Shown: piece after piece, positions 45,501 to 56,970 of the stretch
Position numbering within the stretch: the stretch's first letter is position 1
Layout of the letters: every line of letters begins with the position of its first letter
NCBI GenBank assembly: GCA_013146195.2
Contig: CM028377.1
Coordinates: 27,820,428 to 27,884,427 of the forward strand
DNA length: 64,000 nt
Source: Codonopsis lanceolata
Taxonomy: Eukaryota > Streptophyta > Magnoliopsida > Asterales > Campanulaceae
Direction: 5' to 3'
Translations under genes and position numbers: made by a program
Notes under the pieces: generated by a model
What the model was told of the DNA's origin: nothing
The model's input: only the letters and a program-made list of their open reading frames with translations
The model's database searches: none

Positions 45501-46259
45501 ATAGGCGAAAGTTACTTAAAGTACTGAAATTGAGAGGACACAAACAGTAGCATGTATAATTTAGTCAATAATAAATAAAAATAAAAGTTCAAAGATATAT
45601 GAAGCTATATGAACAGTTAACAATGGCGGAGTTGCAGAAAAGGTAAAAAGAAGAGCTTACGCCTTAGTAACTGAGTTAGGGTGAGTAATTTCTTACCATT
45701 GCAGAAGATTCACAGAAGAAAATGGCGAATCTGAGAATCGTGAAGAAACGAGGAAGGAGGAAGCGAGAAAATTGTAGAGAGAAGAAAAACTTTAGAGAGA
45801 GAGAATAGCAAGGAAGCTGTCTTGTGAAATGAATTTTTGACGGTTGAGGGTTTATAAATGAAAAAGGCCAGTCGATCATAGAGACTTGTGAAGTGTTATT
45901 AAGTCGGGCGTCTTTTGATGACAAGACTTAATGAATGACGGACTTTTCGAAAAGAAAAGTACTTATTCATAAAATATCTCAACCAAGTTTGAAATTAGTC
46001 CCTCAAAATTTGCATAAGCCTCCCTCTCAAAATTATAGTTTAGAAAGTTTATTTTTACGCGGTGACTTTATCAATTCTTGAAAATATTTGAAAGTAATAA
46101 ATGCTTAGAATGAATTTTCAAATGCTTAAAATAAATTTTCAAAGTGCTGCTTAAAATAAATTAAATTTTTTTTAATTTGAATATTATAATGAAAAATTAA
46201 TTTTAGATTGAATTTAAGCGATCGGGTCAAGCATACCAAGCTCTCCCCTTAGATAAGCA
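42550..46259 (-). other. Extra region between pol and 3' LTR; possible env-like ORF and promoter
   Basis: On the minus strand, 45856-45851 is TATAAA, followed by a CT-rich leader and ATG at 45699, immediately followed by GTAAGA, a good splice donor. Downstream, broken frames look coding-like: 45205-44960 (MPEDEDFSLYVSRRVLSAT, AKIIGVEFDGPTSLTDVE) and 44695-44348 (KIIKINPETTVDSFIAKQIE). The part 44080-43260 is purine-rich on the plus strand and gives only low-complexity Pro/Ser/Leu frames. By position this would be the env-like ORF of SIRE elements, but I cannot match it to a known family, so the function is open. Confidence 0.35.
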
Positions 46260-46841
46260 AACTGTCTACAGAGCTTTGGTGAAGATGTACGCTAGTTGAT
46301 GGTCGGTTGAAATATACTTCATGCTAATGTTTCTCTTTTCTACATTGTCCCTTAGAAAGTGATATCGAACATCGATATGCTTTGTCTTGGAGTGCATCAC
46401 GGGATTGTATGTGATAGAGATTCTTGAGGTGTTATCACACATGATTAGGCGATCTGCTACTTTGATGTCGTAGTCCACCAAGCGTTGTTTGATCCAAGCG
46501 GTTGGCCGGCGGTACTACGATGCTATGTACTACTGCCGGTGGTAGAGTTTGAAAGCGGATGCTTGTTTCTTGCTAGCCCAAGAGGCAGTCGTCTCTAGAA
46601 ATTGACAAGTTCCACTAGTGCTTTTTACGTCAATCGGCAACCTAGCATAGTCTGCGTCGAGTATCAACCAAGTTGAAGAGGATTCCCTTGGATACGGATA
46701 CCTAAGTTGGTGGTGTCGATACGTACGTTGATGATTCTTTTGGCTAGGCAAGAAGATGTGACTCACGAGTGCGAAATCTAGCACACACCCAACGGCATAC
46801 ACTATGTTAGGTCTGGTGGCGGTGAGGTAAGAGAGAGCCAA
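46260..46841 (-). pseudogene. Copia reverse transcriptase end and RNase H
   Basis: Frames 46841-46530 and 46481-46266 read YLTATRPNIVYAVG, then DADYARLPIDVKSTSGTC, then CDNTSRISITYNPVMHSKTK, HIDVRYHFLRD and ADRLI. These are the RNase H blocks of Copia elements, with the Asp of DADYA visible. The final FTKAL is the usual pol end. A frame change near 46500 and several altered residues make it inactive. Confidence 0.8.
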
Positions 46842-47281
46842 TTATCCCCCTATAGTAGGTGATATCAACTTTCTTCCACTTGTAGGTCTTTTGTAAGTTT
46901 GCATTTAGCGACCATTGGAGTATCAAATGTGTTTCTTTGTTTCAATCAAATTTTTGACAAGATCTTTAGCATACTTGGATTGGGCGATGAATATTCCTTT
47001 GTTGAATTTGTTGAATTTGAAGACCCAAGAAGAATGTGAGTTCTCCCATCATACTCATTTGAAACTTGCGGTCATAAAGCGTTTCAAATCGCTTCACGAC
47101 TTCTCGTTTGTGGATCAGAAAATGATGTCATCAACGTAAATTTGTACCGGCGAGAGAATGTCCTTTGTGCTTGAGAATGAAGAGAGTGGTGTCAATCTTC
47201 CCTGAATCCTTGTTCACCAAGAATTTGGATAAGGTTTCATACCGAGGCTCGGAGCTTGCTTAAGGCCAGTAGAGAGCCTTC

Positions 47282-47700
47282 TTAAGCTTGTAAACATGAG
47301 TTTCTTTCCCTTTCTCTACAAAGCACGGAGGTTGAGCAAGCGTAGTTTTTGAAGATCTCCATTAAGAAATGCGCTCTTGACATCCATTTGATCTGCCTGA
47401 AGTCCTTGTATGTAGCATAGGCTAAGAAGATTCGATAGCTTCTTGCTTCTGAGGAGGCGAATGTTTCATCATAGTCGATCACTTCTTCTTGGCGATATCC
47501 TTGTGCAACAAGTCTTGCTTTGTTTCTCACTATGTTTCCATCCTCATCCTTCTTGTTTGAACACCCATTTTGTGCGATGGCCAGGTATGATCGGCTGAGC
47601 TTTGGGACTAGCTTCCATACTTGGCATCGTTCAAATTCTTGAAGTTCTTCTTGCATGGCTTCCGACCAACTTGGATCTTGAAGAGCTTCTTCGATCTTCT
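47282..47700 (-). pseudogene. Copia reverse transcriptase, N-terminal part
   Basis: Reads MQEELQEFERCQVWKLVP, then RNKARLVAQGYRQEEVIDYDETFA, the start of the RVT_2 domain, and FLAYATYKDFRQIKWMS. The catalytic YVDD-type block should follow near 47100; only scraps are visible (47139-46915 gives IFINDIIF-like pieces in other frames). Frameshifted. Confidence 0.8.
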
Positions 47701-47811
47701 TTGGCTCTTACAGAAAGCGAATGCGGCCGCAGAACATACATTCATTCTTGGAGGATCTTAAGTGCGTGCTCAACATGAATGTCACCTATGATTTGAGAGA
47801 TTGGATGATCT

Positions 47812-48666
47812 TTACATGTTCTTGTGGCAGGGAATATGATGAGTTCTTTGTTTCTTCATGGCGAGGTTCGAAGGAGGTATAGGGAAGATCAGGTGTGTCT
47901 TGATGAGAGTTATGTTCGAATTTGGTTCGTAAGTGAGTTGAGGAATAGGATTTTCGGGATGAAAGGGTTCTTGATTCGGATTTTCTTGAAGCGGGGTTGA
48001 AGTCTTACGTGACCCGTTTGATAGAAAATGATGGTCGGGGAATGTTTGATTGAGTTCTTGGTGATGGATTAGGTATACTAGAGGTTGATGGTTGGGATGT
48101 ACTGTCTCGACATCAACAAAATCATCGGCAACATTTGGAGCCACATGTGGCTCTAATAAATCAAATTCATCAAATGAGACATGAGCAATTCAACTATTTT
48201 TAATAAGCGTTTGTTGAAAACCACTGTAAGCTTTGGAGTGTAAGGCGTAACCCAAAAACACCCACCTTCATCGACTTTATGATCAAATTTGCCTCTGTAA
48301 TCATTACCATTGTAGACTACAAGCATTCTGATAGAAGATTTTGAAAAATCAATGTTTGGGGTTTACCTCTCAAAGTTCATAGGTGTTTACAGTGAAATTT
48401 GTTGATCAATGATGATGCGAGTGAAGCGGTGTATTAATACCGCGAGAAGATGTTTAGGCATGCTTGGCAAGCATAGTTTAAGCGACTTGATAAGTGTTAC
48501 GTTCTTCCTTTCGCCAACCTTTTTCTTTGTGGTGTTCTTCTGAGAGAAGTTGTGCAATCAGTGATCATCCACGGTACTTTGCTATTCCATTGTTGGTGAA
48601 CTTCGGTGCCATTGTCTGATCGAACGTCTGATTTCATCAAGTTTTTGCGTTGCAATCTTCTGAATA
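47812..48666 (-). pseudogene. Copia integrase core end and integrase-RT linker
   Basis: At the right edge the frame reads LMKSDVRSDNGTEV, the second catalytic Asp block of the Copia integrase, then damaged LRRTPQRKRLAKG (the third, Glu, block normally PQQNGVVER is altered). Further left come pieces of FLGYALHSKAY and VSFDEFDLLEPHVAPN, then a Pro/Asn-rich linker (48144-47812). It is cut by the gap on its 5' side. Confidence 0.75.
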
Positions 48667-48766
48667 NNNNNNNNNNNNNNNNNNNNNNNNNNNNNNNNNN
48701 NNNNNNNNNNNNNNNNNNNNNNNNNNNNNNNNNNNNNNNNNNNNNNNNNNNNNNNNNNNNNNNNNN
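48667..48766. other. Scaffold gap of 100 N
   Basis: Exactly 100 N. Left is Copia integrase, right is Athila sequence, so two elements meet at an unsequenced junction. Confidence 0.95.
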
Positions 48767-48877
48767 TTTCTTCCTCAATATTTTCTATCTCAATTTCTTC
48801 AAAGAGAGATTTCGAATCTCTACTTCATCATCTTTGATTTCATAACTTTCTTGCTCTACTTTTCAAACTTATCAGAA

Positions 48878-49093
48878 TTATTTTCGATTCTTTCTCTTTA
48901 TTTTTTTATCTTTCTTTTCACTAGCTTCTAACTTTTCTCTCTCTAGTCTTTCTTCCTCTTCTATTTCTCTTTCAATTTCCTCAAATGTCAATTTTATGGG
49001 AGGGATAGGACTATCATCATAAACTATAAATCTATCTCTCTCATATTCTTCCTCTTCTTCAAAAGTTTCGGCTTGATAACTTTTCAATCTCAT
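48878..49093 (-). pseudogene. Athila acidic linker after protease
   Basis: A 71-codon frame rich in E and K (ETFEEEEEYERD, FEEIEREIEEEERLE), likely the spacer between protease and RT of the Athila pol; the corresponding place in the other element (59727-59400) reads FPDLLVDIDELEEE. It has no motif of its own. Confidence 0.5.
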
Positions 49094-49129
49094 CTATTGA
49101 AAAAGCAGAGCACTTATGTCACTAGGTCT

Positions 49130-49979
49130 ATTCATAGCATCAAACAGAAATTTCAACAGTTTCACCTAGGACCGACATTGTGAGTTTACCATTTTCACAT
49201 TAATCATTGTATTGGCGGTTGCCATAAATGGTCTCCTACCTACAATATTGGGACTTCATTATTAGGTGCATATCTTCCTTTCCATCTCTAGAACCACAAA
49301 GTCAAGCTGGAATGATTAATTTATCAACTTTGAACTAGGATGTCTTCCACTATACCCAAAGGATATTTAAGCTGAACGATCGGCTAATTGTAATTGCATA
49401 GTAGTGGGTTTTAGTTCTCCTAACCTTAACTTGTTATAGACCTTGAAAAGGCATCAAATTAATACTTGCTCCTAAATCTAGCATTGCTTTCATCTTTTAG
49501 AGCTTCCCAAGGAAACTTGGATATTAAAGCTACGGGGTCTTTCAACTTAGGTGGTAATTCGGGTTGTAAAGCAAAACTTACGTTTTAGAAACAACAATTT
49601 TTCATTGTTTTCAAACTTGTGTTTCTTAGAGTGAAGATCTTTGAAAAACTTTGCATAAGCTGGAATATTTTTAATAACATTAAGCAAAGAAAGATTAACA
49701 TTCACTTTGGATAACATATTATAAATTTCCAGTAAATTGTTTGTCCATTCGGTTTTTCATAAGTCTTCTTGGAAAGCGGAATTGGAGGAACATAGGTGGT
49801 GGAGCCACATAAGGTTCCTCTTCTTCTTGATCCAACTCTTTTTCAACTTCAATTATATTATCTTTATTTTGAACCTCTTTTTCTTGTTCCTTATTTGGAA
49901 CTTCTACTTCTACTTCTTCTTGATTACTTAATTCATTATTCTCTTTATTACTATCACTATCTTTTCGATTTCTTTTCAA
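49130..49979 (-). pseudogene. Athila protease region
   Basis: The minus strand at 49478-49452 reads DLGASINLM, the retropepsin active-site block of Athila elements (D-L-G in place of D-S-G is usual in this lineage). Upstream, 49979-49719 is E/N-rich followed by YVAPPPMFLQFRFPRRLMKNRMDKQF, matching YVAPPLYVPLIPFPGRLMKN of the element at 59732-60508. Small deletions shift the frame several times. Confidence 0.7.
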
Positions 49980-50328
49980 TTTTCTTTTCGAATTTTCTAC
50001 TGTAGGGCATACTTTAGAAGAAGGATCGGATCACTTACCTCTTCACCTATTACCTTACCGCTTCGCAAGACGGTGATTGACTTAGCTTGCTCGGTTTGAC
50101 TAGGGAACTTCCTTCTTCTCTTTATCAACTTCAGAATTTGCAATGTGTTTCTTTAGATTTTCAATTTCTTCAAGCATGTATTTCATCAATCTTTGCTTGA
50201 CCTTTACTACTACTCTTGTTTGGGAACTTCTTCAATTCTCAACTTATTTTGATTTGGCAACTGGAGGTTGTGGTGGTTGAGGTTGGAATTGTTGAGGTTG
50301 CAAAGGCTTATTTCCTCCCCAAGAAAAG

Positions 50329-51306
50329 TTAGGATGATTCCTCCAACCAGAGATTATATGTGTTTGAATAGGGATCATTCCTAGGCCTTTGAGGGTACAT
50401 ATTCATAGCATTAGCTTGTTCAGAATACATAGCACTTGATGGACAAAAATTAGTAGCATGAGAATATAATCCACATAAAGCACATGCTTCTTGAATTTGC
50501 CAATTTTCAAATTGAGCTTGTGTATTTGAATTATCTTGCAATTGATATAGGCTTATTTTTTACCTCTAGCACTTTTACGTTGGGAATTAATACTAACATC
50601 TCAAATAATTCTTCTAGTGCTTACGGTGTCATTCTATTAATAGAACCACAGTTGCACTATCAACCATAGTTTGTAAGCTCGGCGAAAAGACCATGATAAA
50701 ATTGAAGCACTAACACATGTTGAGCCAAATTATGATGAGGACACATAATGAGCGATTTTTAAATCTATCCCATGACTCATGGAATGTTTCACCTGGTTCA
50801 TTTTGGAATGACATGATTTGCTTTCTATATTCAGTAAGAGATGCATGTTTGTAAAATTTACTCATAAACAAATCATATAATTGAGCCCAAGTATAAACAT
50901 TATTTGGTGTTAAGTTCATAAACCATCTCTTTGCCAATTCTTTTAATGCACTTGGAAAATATTTCATTTTGATTTGATCTTCAGTCAACCCTCCTAAAGG
51001 AAAAGTACTCATCATGTATTCATATTCTCTTAAGAAACTGACAGGATCTTCATGAGGCATCCCATGAAAAGATGGTATGGCATTGAAGTAAGGACCTTTT
51101 AACTCAAAATTCCTTACAGCATCTGGCAAGACTAAACATGATGTCACAACATTTAATGAAGGTCTACTAAAGTTATTAATAGTTCTTTGATTTATCACTA
51201 CTTCCATATTTCTTCTTGTAGGTTCTTCTTCTTGATTTCTTCTAACAATATTTATATCTTGATTTAAGTCTACCAATTTAGGATTCAAGGATCTACGACC
51301 GTGCAT
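50329..51306 (-). pseudogene. Athila gag with zinc knuckle, frameshifted
   Basis: Starts MHGRRSLNPKLVDLNQDIN (51306). The Retrotrans_gag domain follows: FHGMPHEDPVSFLREYEY, FPLGGLTEDQIKMKYFPSAL, AQLYDLFMSKFYKHAS and ETFHESWDRFKN. A frame change occurs near 50755. A CCHC knuckle follows at 50541-50329 (CALCGLYSHATNFC; C-x2-C-x4-H-x4-C). Closely related to gag at 60508-61779. Confidence 0.85.
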
Positions 51307-51458
51307 AAAAATAAATTAAAGCAATTTAAAACAACTAACTATTAAAAATAAAATAAAATAAAATCTTTTTGTATTTTTATTTTTTTTATTTGAAAACTGA
51401 AAACTAAATTAAATTAAAAAGTACGCTACCAACAAACTAACTACGTGAACTAGCTTAT

Positions 51459-51480
51459 CCCCGGCAACGGCGCCAAAAAC
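51459..51480 (-). other. Athila primer binding site
   Basis: Minus strand GTTTTTGGCGCCGTTGCCGG, the well-known Athila site, directly after the LTR end and before gag. Confidence 0.85.
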
Positions 51481-51481
51481 T

Positions 51482-54106
51482 TGATCGATGTTTTAATTAA
51501 TCTTTTTCCTTGCAAGTGGACAAGACTATTATAGAATAGTATTGGAAACAAGGGTCGAACCGAGACAAGTGATCACTGACAATTGCAATTTATTGATAGC
51601 AATTTATTAATCTAAAGGGGTTTTTATAGTTGTTTCTACTCTAAACTACTATTTATATTTCAATGTTTAACTAATTAGACAAGAATTACGATATGAAGAT
51701 CTTATGATGGGTGGCAATCTAGGATTCTGGGTTTCACTTGTATCTCTTTTATGTTCAATTCATAATAATATCATTCAATGTCTTGGGTTCGTTCACTAAA
51801 AGATAGATATAGTACGTTGAACAATTGGTTCGGCCTTCTCCATCCCATAAAATTCATCCATTCTATATCCTAAGCACAGAAGTCAATCTAGTCAACTTGT
51901 CACCTAGATTTTTGATCTATCTCTCACCTAGATCATGTATGAACCTAGTCCTAACTTATCACTCTCGTGCATCGATAGGTCCAATTTATTGTGTTTGGTG
52001 AGCGATTATGCGACATATGCACATTGGTCATACAGTTATCCGCACCTCTAGGTCTTTTTTATTTGCGATTACATTCATTTGTTCAAAGCAGAATAATAGA
52101 GGGATTGATAAATGATCGATGTTTTATTTAATCTTTTTCCTTACAAGTGGACAAGACTATTATAGAATAGACTCGGAAGCAAGGGTCGAACCCACAGAGA
52201 CAAGTGATCACGAACATTGCGATTATCAATAGCAAATTATTAACCTAAGGGGGGTTTTTATTGTTTAATTCTACTCTAAACTACTAGTTATAGATGCTTA
52301 ACTAATTAAACAGTAATAACAGATATGAAGATCTTATGGTGAGTGGAAATCTAGGATTCTGGGTTTCACTTATATCTCCTTTATGTTCAATTCATAATAA
52401 TGTCATTCAATGTCTTGGGTTCGTTCACTAAAAATAGATATAGTGCGTTGAACAATTGGTTCAGCCTCCATCCCAAAAATTCATCCATTCTATATCCTAA
52501 GCACAGAACTGCTTAATCTAGTGTCACCTAGATTTATGATCTATCTCGTCACCTAGATCATGTAGAACCTCGGTCCTAACTTATCACTCTCGTGCATCGA
52601 TAGGTCCAATTTATTGTGTTGGTGAGCCAGTGTACGACATATGCACTTGGTCATGCAGTTATCCGCACCTCTAAGCCTTTATTATTTGCGATTACATTCA
52701 TTTGTTCAAAGCAAAATAATATAGGGGTTGATAAACAACACAATCAACAAGCATTGAATAGACATAAAGATAAGAATCAAAACATAAATTCGATACAAGT
52801 TACCTCCCACCTCCTAGATTATGGATGATTTAGTTCATCATAGACAATGAACAACACATGGAGATGATCGGATACATGATTTGATCTTCAATACTTGAAA
52901 TTACAAATCTAACTATGTTATACAATCTAAAACTACCTAAAATCTATGAAAAGAGAGCTTCCAGCCGTCCTCTCTATGCTTTGGCTCGGCCCCTGGCTTC
53001 TATATATACTCGGGAGTTGTGATTGGATCGAATGACTGTGTGAAAATCCGAATAAGTCGCATTCTGCCTACCTTGCGGTCGCAAGGTGTTGGATACCTTG
53101 CGTCCGCAAGGTCTCCAGTGTGTCTGGCCGTTTGATTTCTTTGTTGCTTCTTTTATGACGAGTACGCCTACCTTGCGGTCGCAGTGCACGAGGCACCTTG
53201 CGTCCGCAAGGTGTCGAAATTGACAATCTTCATTCTTTCTTCATTTCATCCTTTTGGCCCTTCTTGAAATTTGCACTTAAAACCACGGAGTTTCACGTAT
53301 TTTCACGAATAATGAAACTTACAAAACTCACGAAAACATATATTAGTGCTTAAAAGCCTCGTGAATTAGCATAATTTAAGTCATAGAAGTATATGAAATC
53401 GACGTATAAAATACATCGATCAATAAACAACACAATCAACAAGCATTGAATGAAATATATAAGAATTAAAGCATAATTTTGATACAAGTTACCTCCCACC
53501 TCTAGATTATGGATGATTTAGTTCATCATAGACAATGAGCTTGACACATGGAGATGATCGGATACATGATTTGATCTTCAATACTTGAAATTACACAATC
53601 TAACTATGTTATACAATCTAAAAACTACCTAAAATCTATTAAAGAGAGCTTCCCTCTCCTCGTTTGGCTCGACATCGACTTCAATATATACAGGGAGTTG
53701 TAATCCAATTGAACCATTTGGTGAAAATCCGAAAATCAAGCATTAGACCACCTTGCGGTGCAGCAGTGTTGGGTACCTGCGTCCGCAAGGTCTCCAAGGT
53801 GTCCGGCCTTTGGAGTTCTTGGCTTTTGCCTTGTGACCTCTTTTTGCCTACCTTGCGGTCGCAAGGTAGATGCTGAGGCACTCGTCGCAAGGTGTCGATG
53901 TTGACGACTTCGTTCTTTCTTCATTTTTCCTTTTTGGCCCTTCTTGAAATTTGCACTTAAAACCATGAAGTTTCGCATATTTTCACTAATAACCCTGAAA
54001 CTTACAAAACTCACCGAAAACATATATTAGTAGCCAAAAGCCTCGTGAAATAGCATAATTTAAGTTATAGAAGCATATAAAATCGACGTATAAAATACAT
54101 CGATCA
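51482..54106 (-). repeat. Athila-like 5' LTR, split by a solo LTR
   Basis: Ends TGATCGATG (51482) and CATCGATCA (54106). Without the insert it is 51482-52112 plus 53428-54106, 1310 bp, the same length as the inserted LTR. It has the same family features as the LTR at 8644-9918. Confidence 0.85.
52113..53422 (-). repeat. Solo Athila-like LTR inserted in another LTR
   Basis: A complete 1310-bp LTR, TGATCGATG...CATCGATCA, flanked on both sides by ATAAA (52108-52112 and 53423-53427), a perfect 5-bp target duplication. There is no internal region, so it is a solo LTR left by recombination between the two LTRs of an inserted element. Confidence 0.9.
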
Positions 54107-54755
54107 ACAATCAAGGCTAACATGCAACCACAGTTCAAAAGTGTGCTTGAGATATATTAGCAAGAATAATCTAAGGGATCTAACTATCATGTAATTGACC
54201 CTATGTTACAATTCAATGCAACAATTGTGTTGGGATGGCTATCATCATATTCTTGTGCACCAAATTAATTTTTTTTTCTATTTAAACTTAGTAAAAATAT
54301 TCAAATTTGTCTATAATCATGACTGGGAAAAGTGCACAAGGGTTTGGAGAATGTTAATATTTTTGTAGACTCGAATGAGTTTCAAAGTGATCTATGGGAA
54401 AGTTATGTTGTTCATTGCACTAAATCATCATCGGCTGAAGTACCCACATCAGGACTCGAAAATGAAAATTTTCAATTAAAATTTTGAATTTTTTGATTTT
54501 TTTTTAAGTTGGAGATAATTGATGACCCAATTGACGATGGGTTCCCGAAGGAACCAAATATTAGTGTATTTTGGTCAAGGGAACATCTCCGAAAATAAAT
54601 AAAAATAAAAAGCAAGAAAATAGAGAGAGAAGAAGAGACGATAGAGCAAAAATTGTCCCGAACCCTAAAAAATATTGTACAACTCCCCTCCTTTTTTAGG
54701 TGGGTCCTACAAAGACCACGAACTTAGAATTCCCCCCCCCCCTCAAACTTAATTT
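54107..54755 (-). other. 3' untranslated part of outer Athila-like element
   Basis: No coding sequence. Contains GGACAAAATAAAAATTAAG on the minus strand near 54755, shared with the end of the env-like region at 3070-3090, then a G-run and GTGGTCTTTGTAGGACCCACC. Confidence 0.5.
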
Positions 54756-55965
54756 TTATTTTGTCCTCAAAATTGAGGGATATCCTATAAGGGGATTGAA
54801 GGAGGAGAAATATCGAAAGGAAATAGTTGGTCCACCTAACGAAAGAGGAAGAAACGTGCGCTTCGACTCATGGTGAGTCGGGACAAAATAATGAAGGAGG
54901 AAGGAACTGAGGTATAATACTAGGTGGGTAGCCATGGAATGCGGCCACATTTTTTGCCATCCGTTATATCCAACCAAAGAAGTAGTTCTTGTTAGCGCGC
55001 ATCTGCGCCAACTACTGTTGGACCATATGTTAGTCAAACCCGAGCTCTTCCATTATATTAGAGAGGGCTTCCAAAGGATCCCCCTCATCCTTAATATTAG
55101 CCTCCTCTTAAGGCTCTTCACGTGGTCCCCTCTCACGTGGCTGATGTAGGTGATTAAAAAGTAGCGTCGTAGTAATGTCGGGTGCAGCCCAAACTCTCTC
55201 AGAATCTGGAGTCCAGACGACTCAAGCCCCTCCACACAATCTTGTGATTAAACTCGGGAAAAGGAATCCCGAGTTCGTTCTTCCTACAATGAGGGTCTGA
55301 ATCTTGGCATTGATCAGGTGTCCAACATTAACAGACAGACCGGTTAGGATGGTGCAGATCAAAACGCCCTTATGCCATGACACTGTGTGCTGATGGCTAG
55401 AAGGTATAAGGCGTGTATAGATAAATTTGAACACAACCTTGGTTGCGTTCATTAAATGGGTCTCGTCCATGGTGCGGGGGCCAAACGGTGGACCTTAATG
55501 ATAGGTCCAAGTCATGTCAAGAGTTACGATCCCCGCATTAACCTCCTGAAGAGAGATGGGATGGGCAAGGTGGGAACTGTAGTGATTAGTTCCCTCCTTG
55601 AAATTAGGAGTGTCAAAATAGTGATGAATGCTAAAGGGTAAAAAATTGACATTCCTATCTCGGACAATACTAGTATTGGACACTATACCAGTCGTGGAGA
55701 CACGCCCATTGGCGTAGAATTCACGGACAATGGCCATGATGGCCACTCTCGGAGTCGCAAAAAGAGCTGCTCATCTTTGCTGGGCAAAGTGGGAAGGGAG
55801 GTCAAAGTCTTGAAACTTAAATCCTTTCTCGGGGACTATACTTTTGGAGAACCTCATAATGTAGCTCTCCGACACCTCGAAGGAGATGAACTTAAAAACT
55901 TCATAATCTTGCTCCTCTTGGGAGCAGGAAGAGGAAGGTCTGGTATGCCTATGGTTCAGGGCCAT
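54756..55965 (-). pseudogene. Athila env-like ORF (Transposase_32 type), broken
   Basis: Four successive frames: 55965-55771 (SESYIMRFSKSIVPEKGFKF), 55746-55495 (AIVREFYANGRVSTTGIV, VNFLPFSIHHYF), 55470-55222 (IPSSHQHTVSWHKGVLI, FPSLITRLCGGA) and 55037-54756. The second piece holds the REFYAN block and the third the LITRLC block known from Pfam's putative plant transposon protein family (named from memory). Position, after integrase on the same strand, identifies it as the third Athila ORF. The matching plus-strand copy at 2313-3082 lacks the first half because of a Copia insertion. No function is established; a membrane role is only suggested by the env-like name. Confidence 0.65.
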
Positions 55966-56970
55966 GGGGGAATACTAATAATATATCTCTCTAAAAAAAT
56001 AAAAATCAGAAAACCCAACAGAGCACAAAAAGCACGCATGTATACAAATTAAGTACGTAACTAACACCTTAGCATGTGAAATTTTGATATATCAAAACTT
56101 AAAACGAAGAGGGATAGAAGATATATGGAGTGCACTGCTTCGACTGCAATGAAGGATTTCGTCGGACTGACAAAGTTTTTCGTCGGCAAAAGTGGAGGCA
56201 ACAAATCTTCAAGCTCTCCAATGAAGTGAGATGATGGAGATGGGGGGGATGAGATTGCTTGAAAAGTGACAACTGATTAAAATATTGGCCGGATTGTCAA
56301 CTGGTACAGCCGGAGTTGAGAGAGGGAGAATTGAGAGAGCAGCCGCCGAATGATTTGAAGAGTTTGATTTCTGGTGAATTGTTTATGGCTGCCGCAACAC
56401 GCTTTAAAAAGAGGGCCTTGCGGCTGCAAGGTGTGAGTAAGCAAATCATTTGGTGTGGTAAGCCTTTGCGCCGCTAGGTCACAGTTAATGAGCACAGACG
56501 CTGAGGTAGAGCTTGCGAGGGTAAGGTAGGAGGGCTTGCAGCCACAAGGGCATCGAGGAGTTACTTATATGTGAGGCCTTGTGGGGCCAAGGGGTTGAGA
56601 ACTTGCGTCCACTAGGGTCACAAAATGTGTGTTCCTTTGAGGCTGCTGTGCATTCTTTTGTAATGTCTTTGTTTTCGTCCTTCCGTTATGTTCCATTAGG
56701 GCCGTTTCTTTCCTGCACTCTGAAAATTCTACAAAACTAAACAAAACTAAAATATTAGATGACATATAAATACAACACTATGATGCTTCTCACCCCCAAA
56801 CTTAAATTATGCCATGACTGGAAAACATTTAATTTAAATGCTCATAATCAAATAAGATGGAGAAAATCATATTTAACTTACACTACGAAAGCAATTAAAA
56901 ATTTATCAAAGTGGATTGCCTCCCACCTAGCACACTTGTTTAACGTCTTTCGCTTGACCTAACTTTAAAC
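55966..56970 (-). other. Spacer between integrase and env-like ORF, with GC-rich palindromic words
   Basis: No coding sequence recognised. Contains the Athila post-pol block GCTAGGTGGGAGGCAATCCAC near 56935. At 56416-56600 it has several CCTTGCGGCTGCAAGG-like words also found inside the LTRs at 8857-8995, 53070-53215 and 53750-53890. Confidence 0.5.

Larger units (their letters stand above)
41313..48666 (-). mobile_element. SIRE-like Copia retrotransposon, 3' part with long extra region
   Basis: Minus-strand Copia: integrase, RT and RNase H pieces (48666-46260), a 3.7 kb non-pol region (46259-42550), polypurine tract and 3' LTR (42535-41313). The 5' half is lost at the N gap. The long region between pol and the 3' LTR is typical of SIRE/Maximus elements, which often carry an env-like ORF there. 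It inserted in a Tat/Ogre-like gag. Confidence 0.8.
48767..54106 (-). mobile_element. Athila-like Gypsy element, 5' part (inner element)
   Basis: Minus strand: 5' LTR (54106-51482, with a solo LTR inside), primer binding site (51480-51459), gag, zinc knuckle, protease and an acidic stretch, cut by the N gap. The LTR end at 54106 lies in the 3' untranslated part of the next Athila-like element, so this one appears nested in it. Reading frames are broken. Confidence 0.8.
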
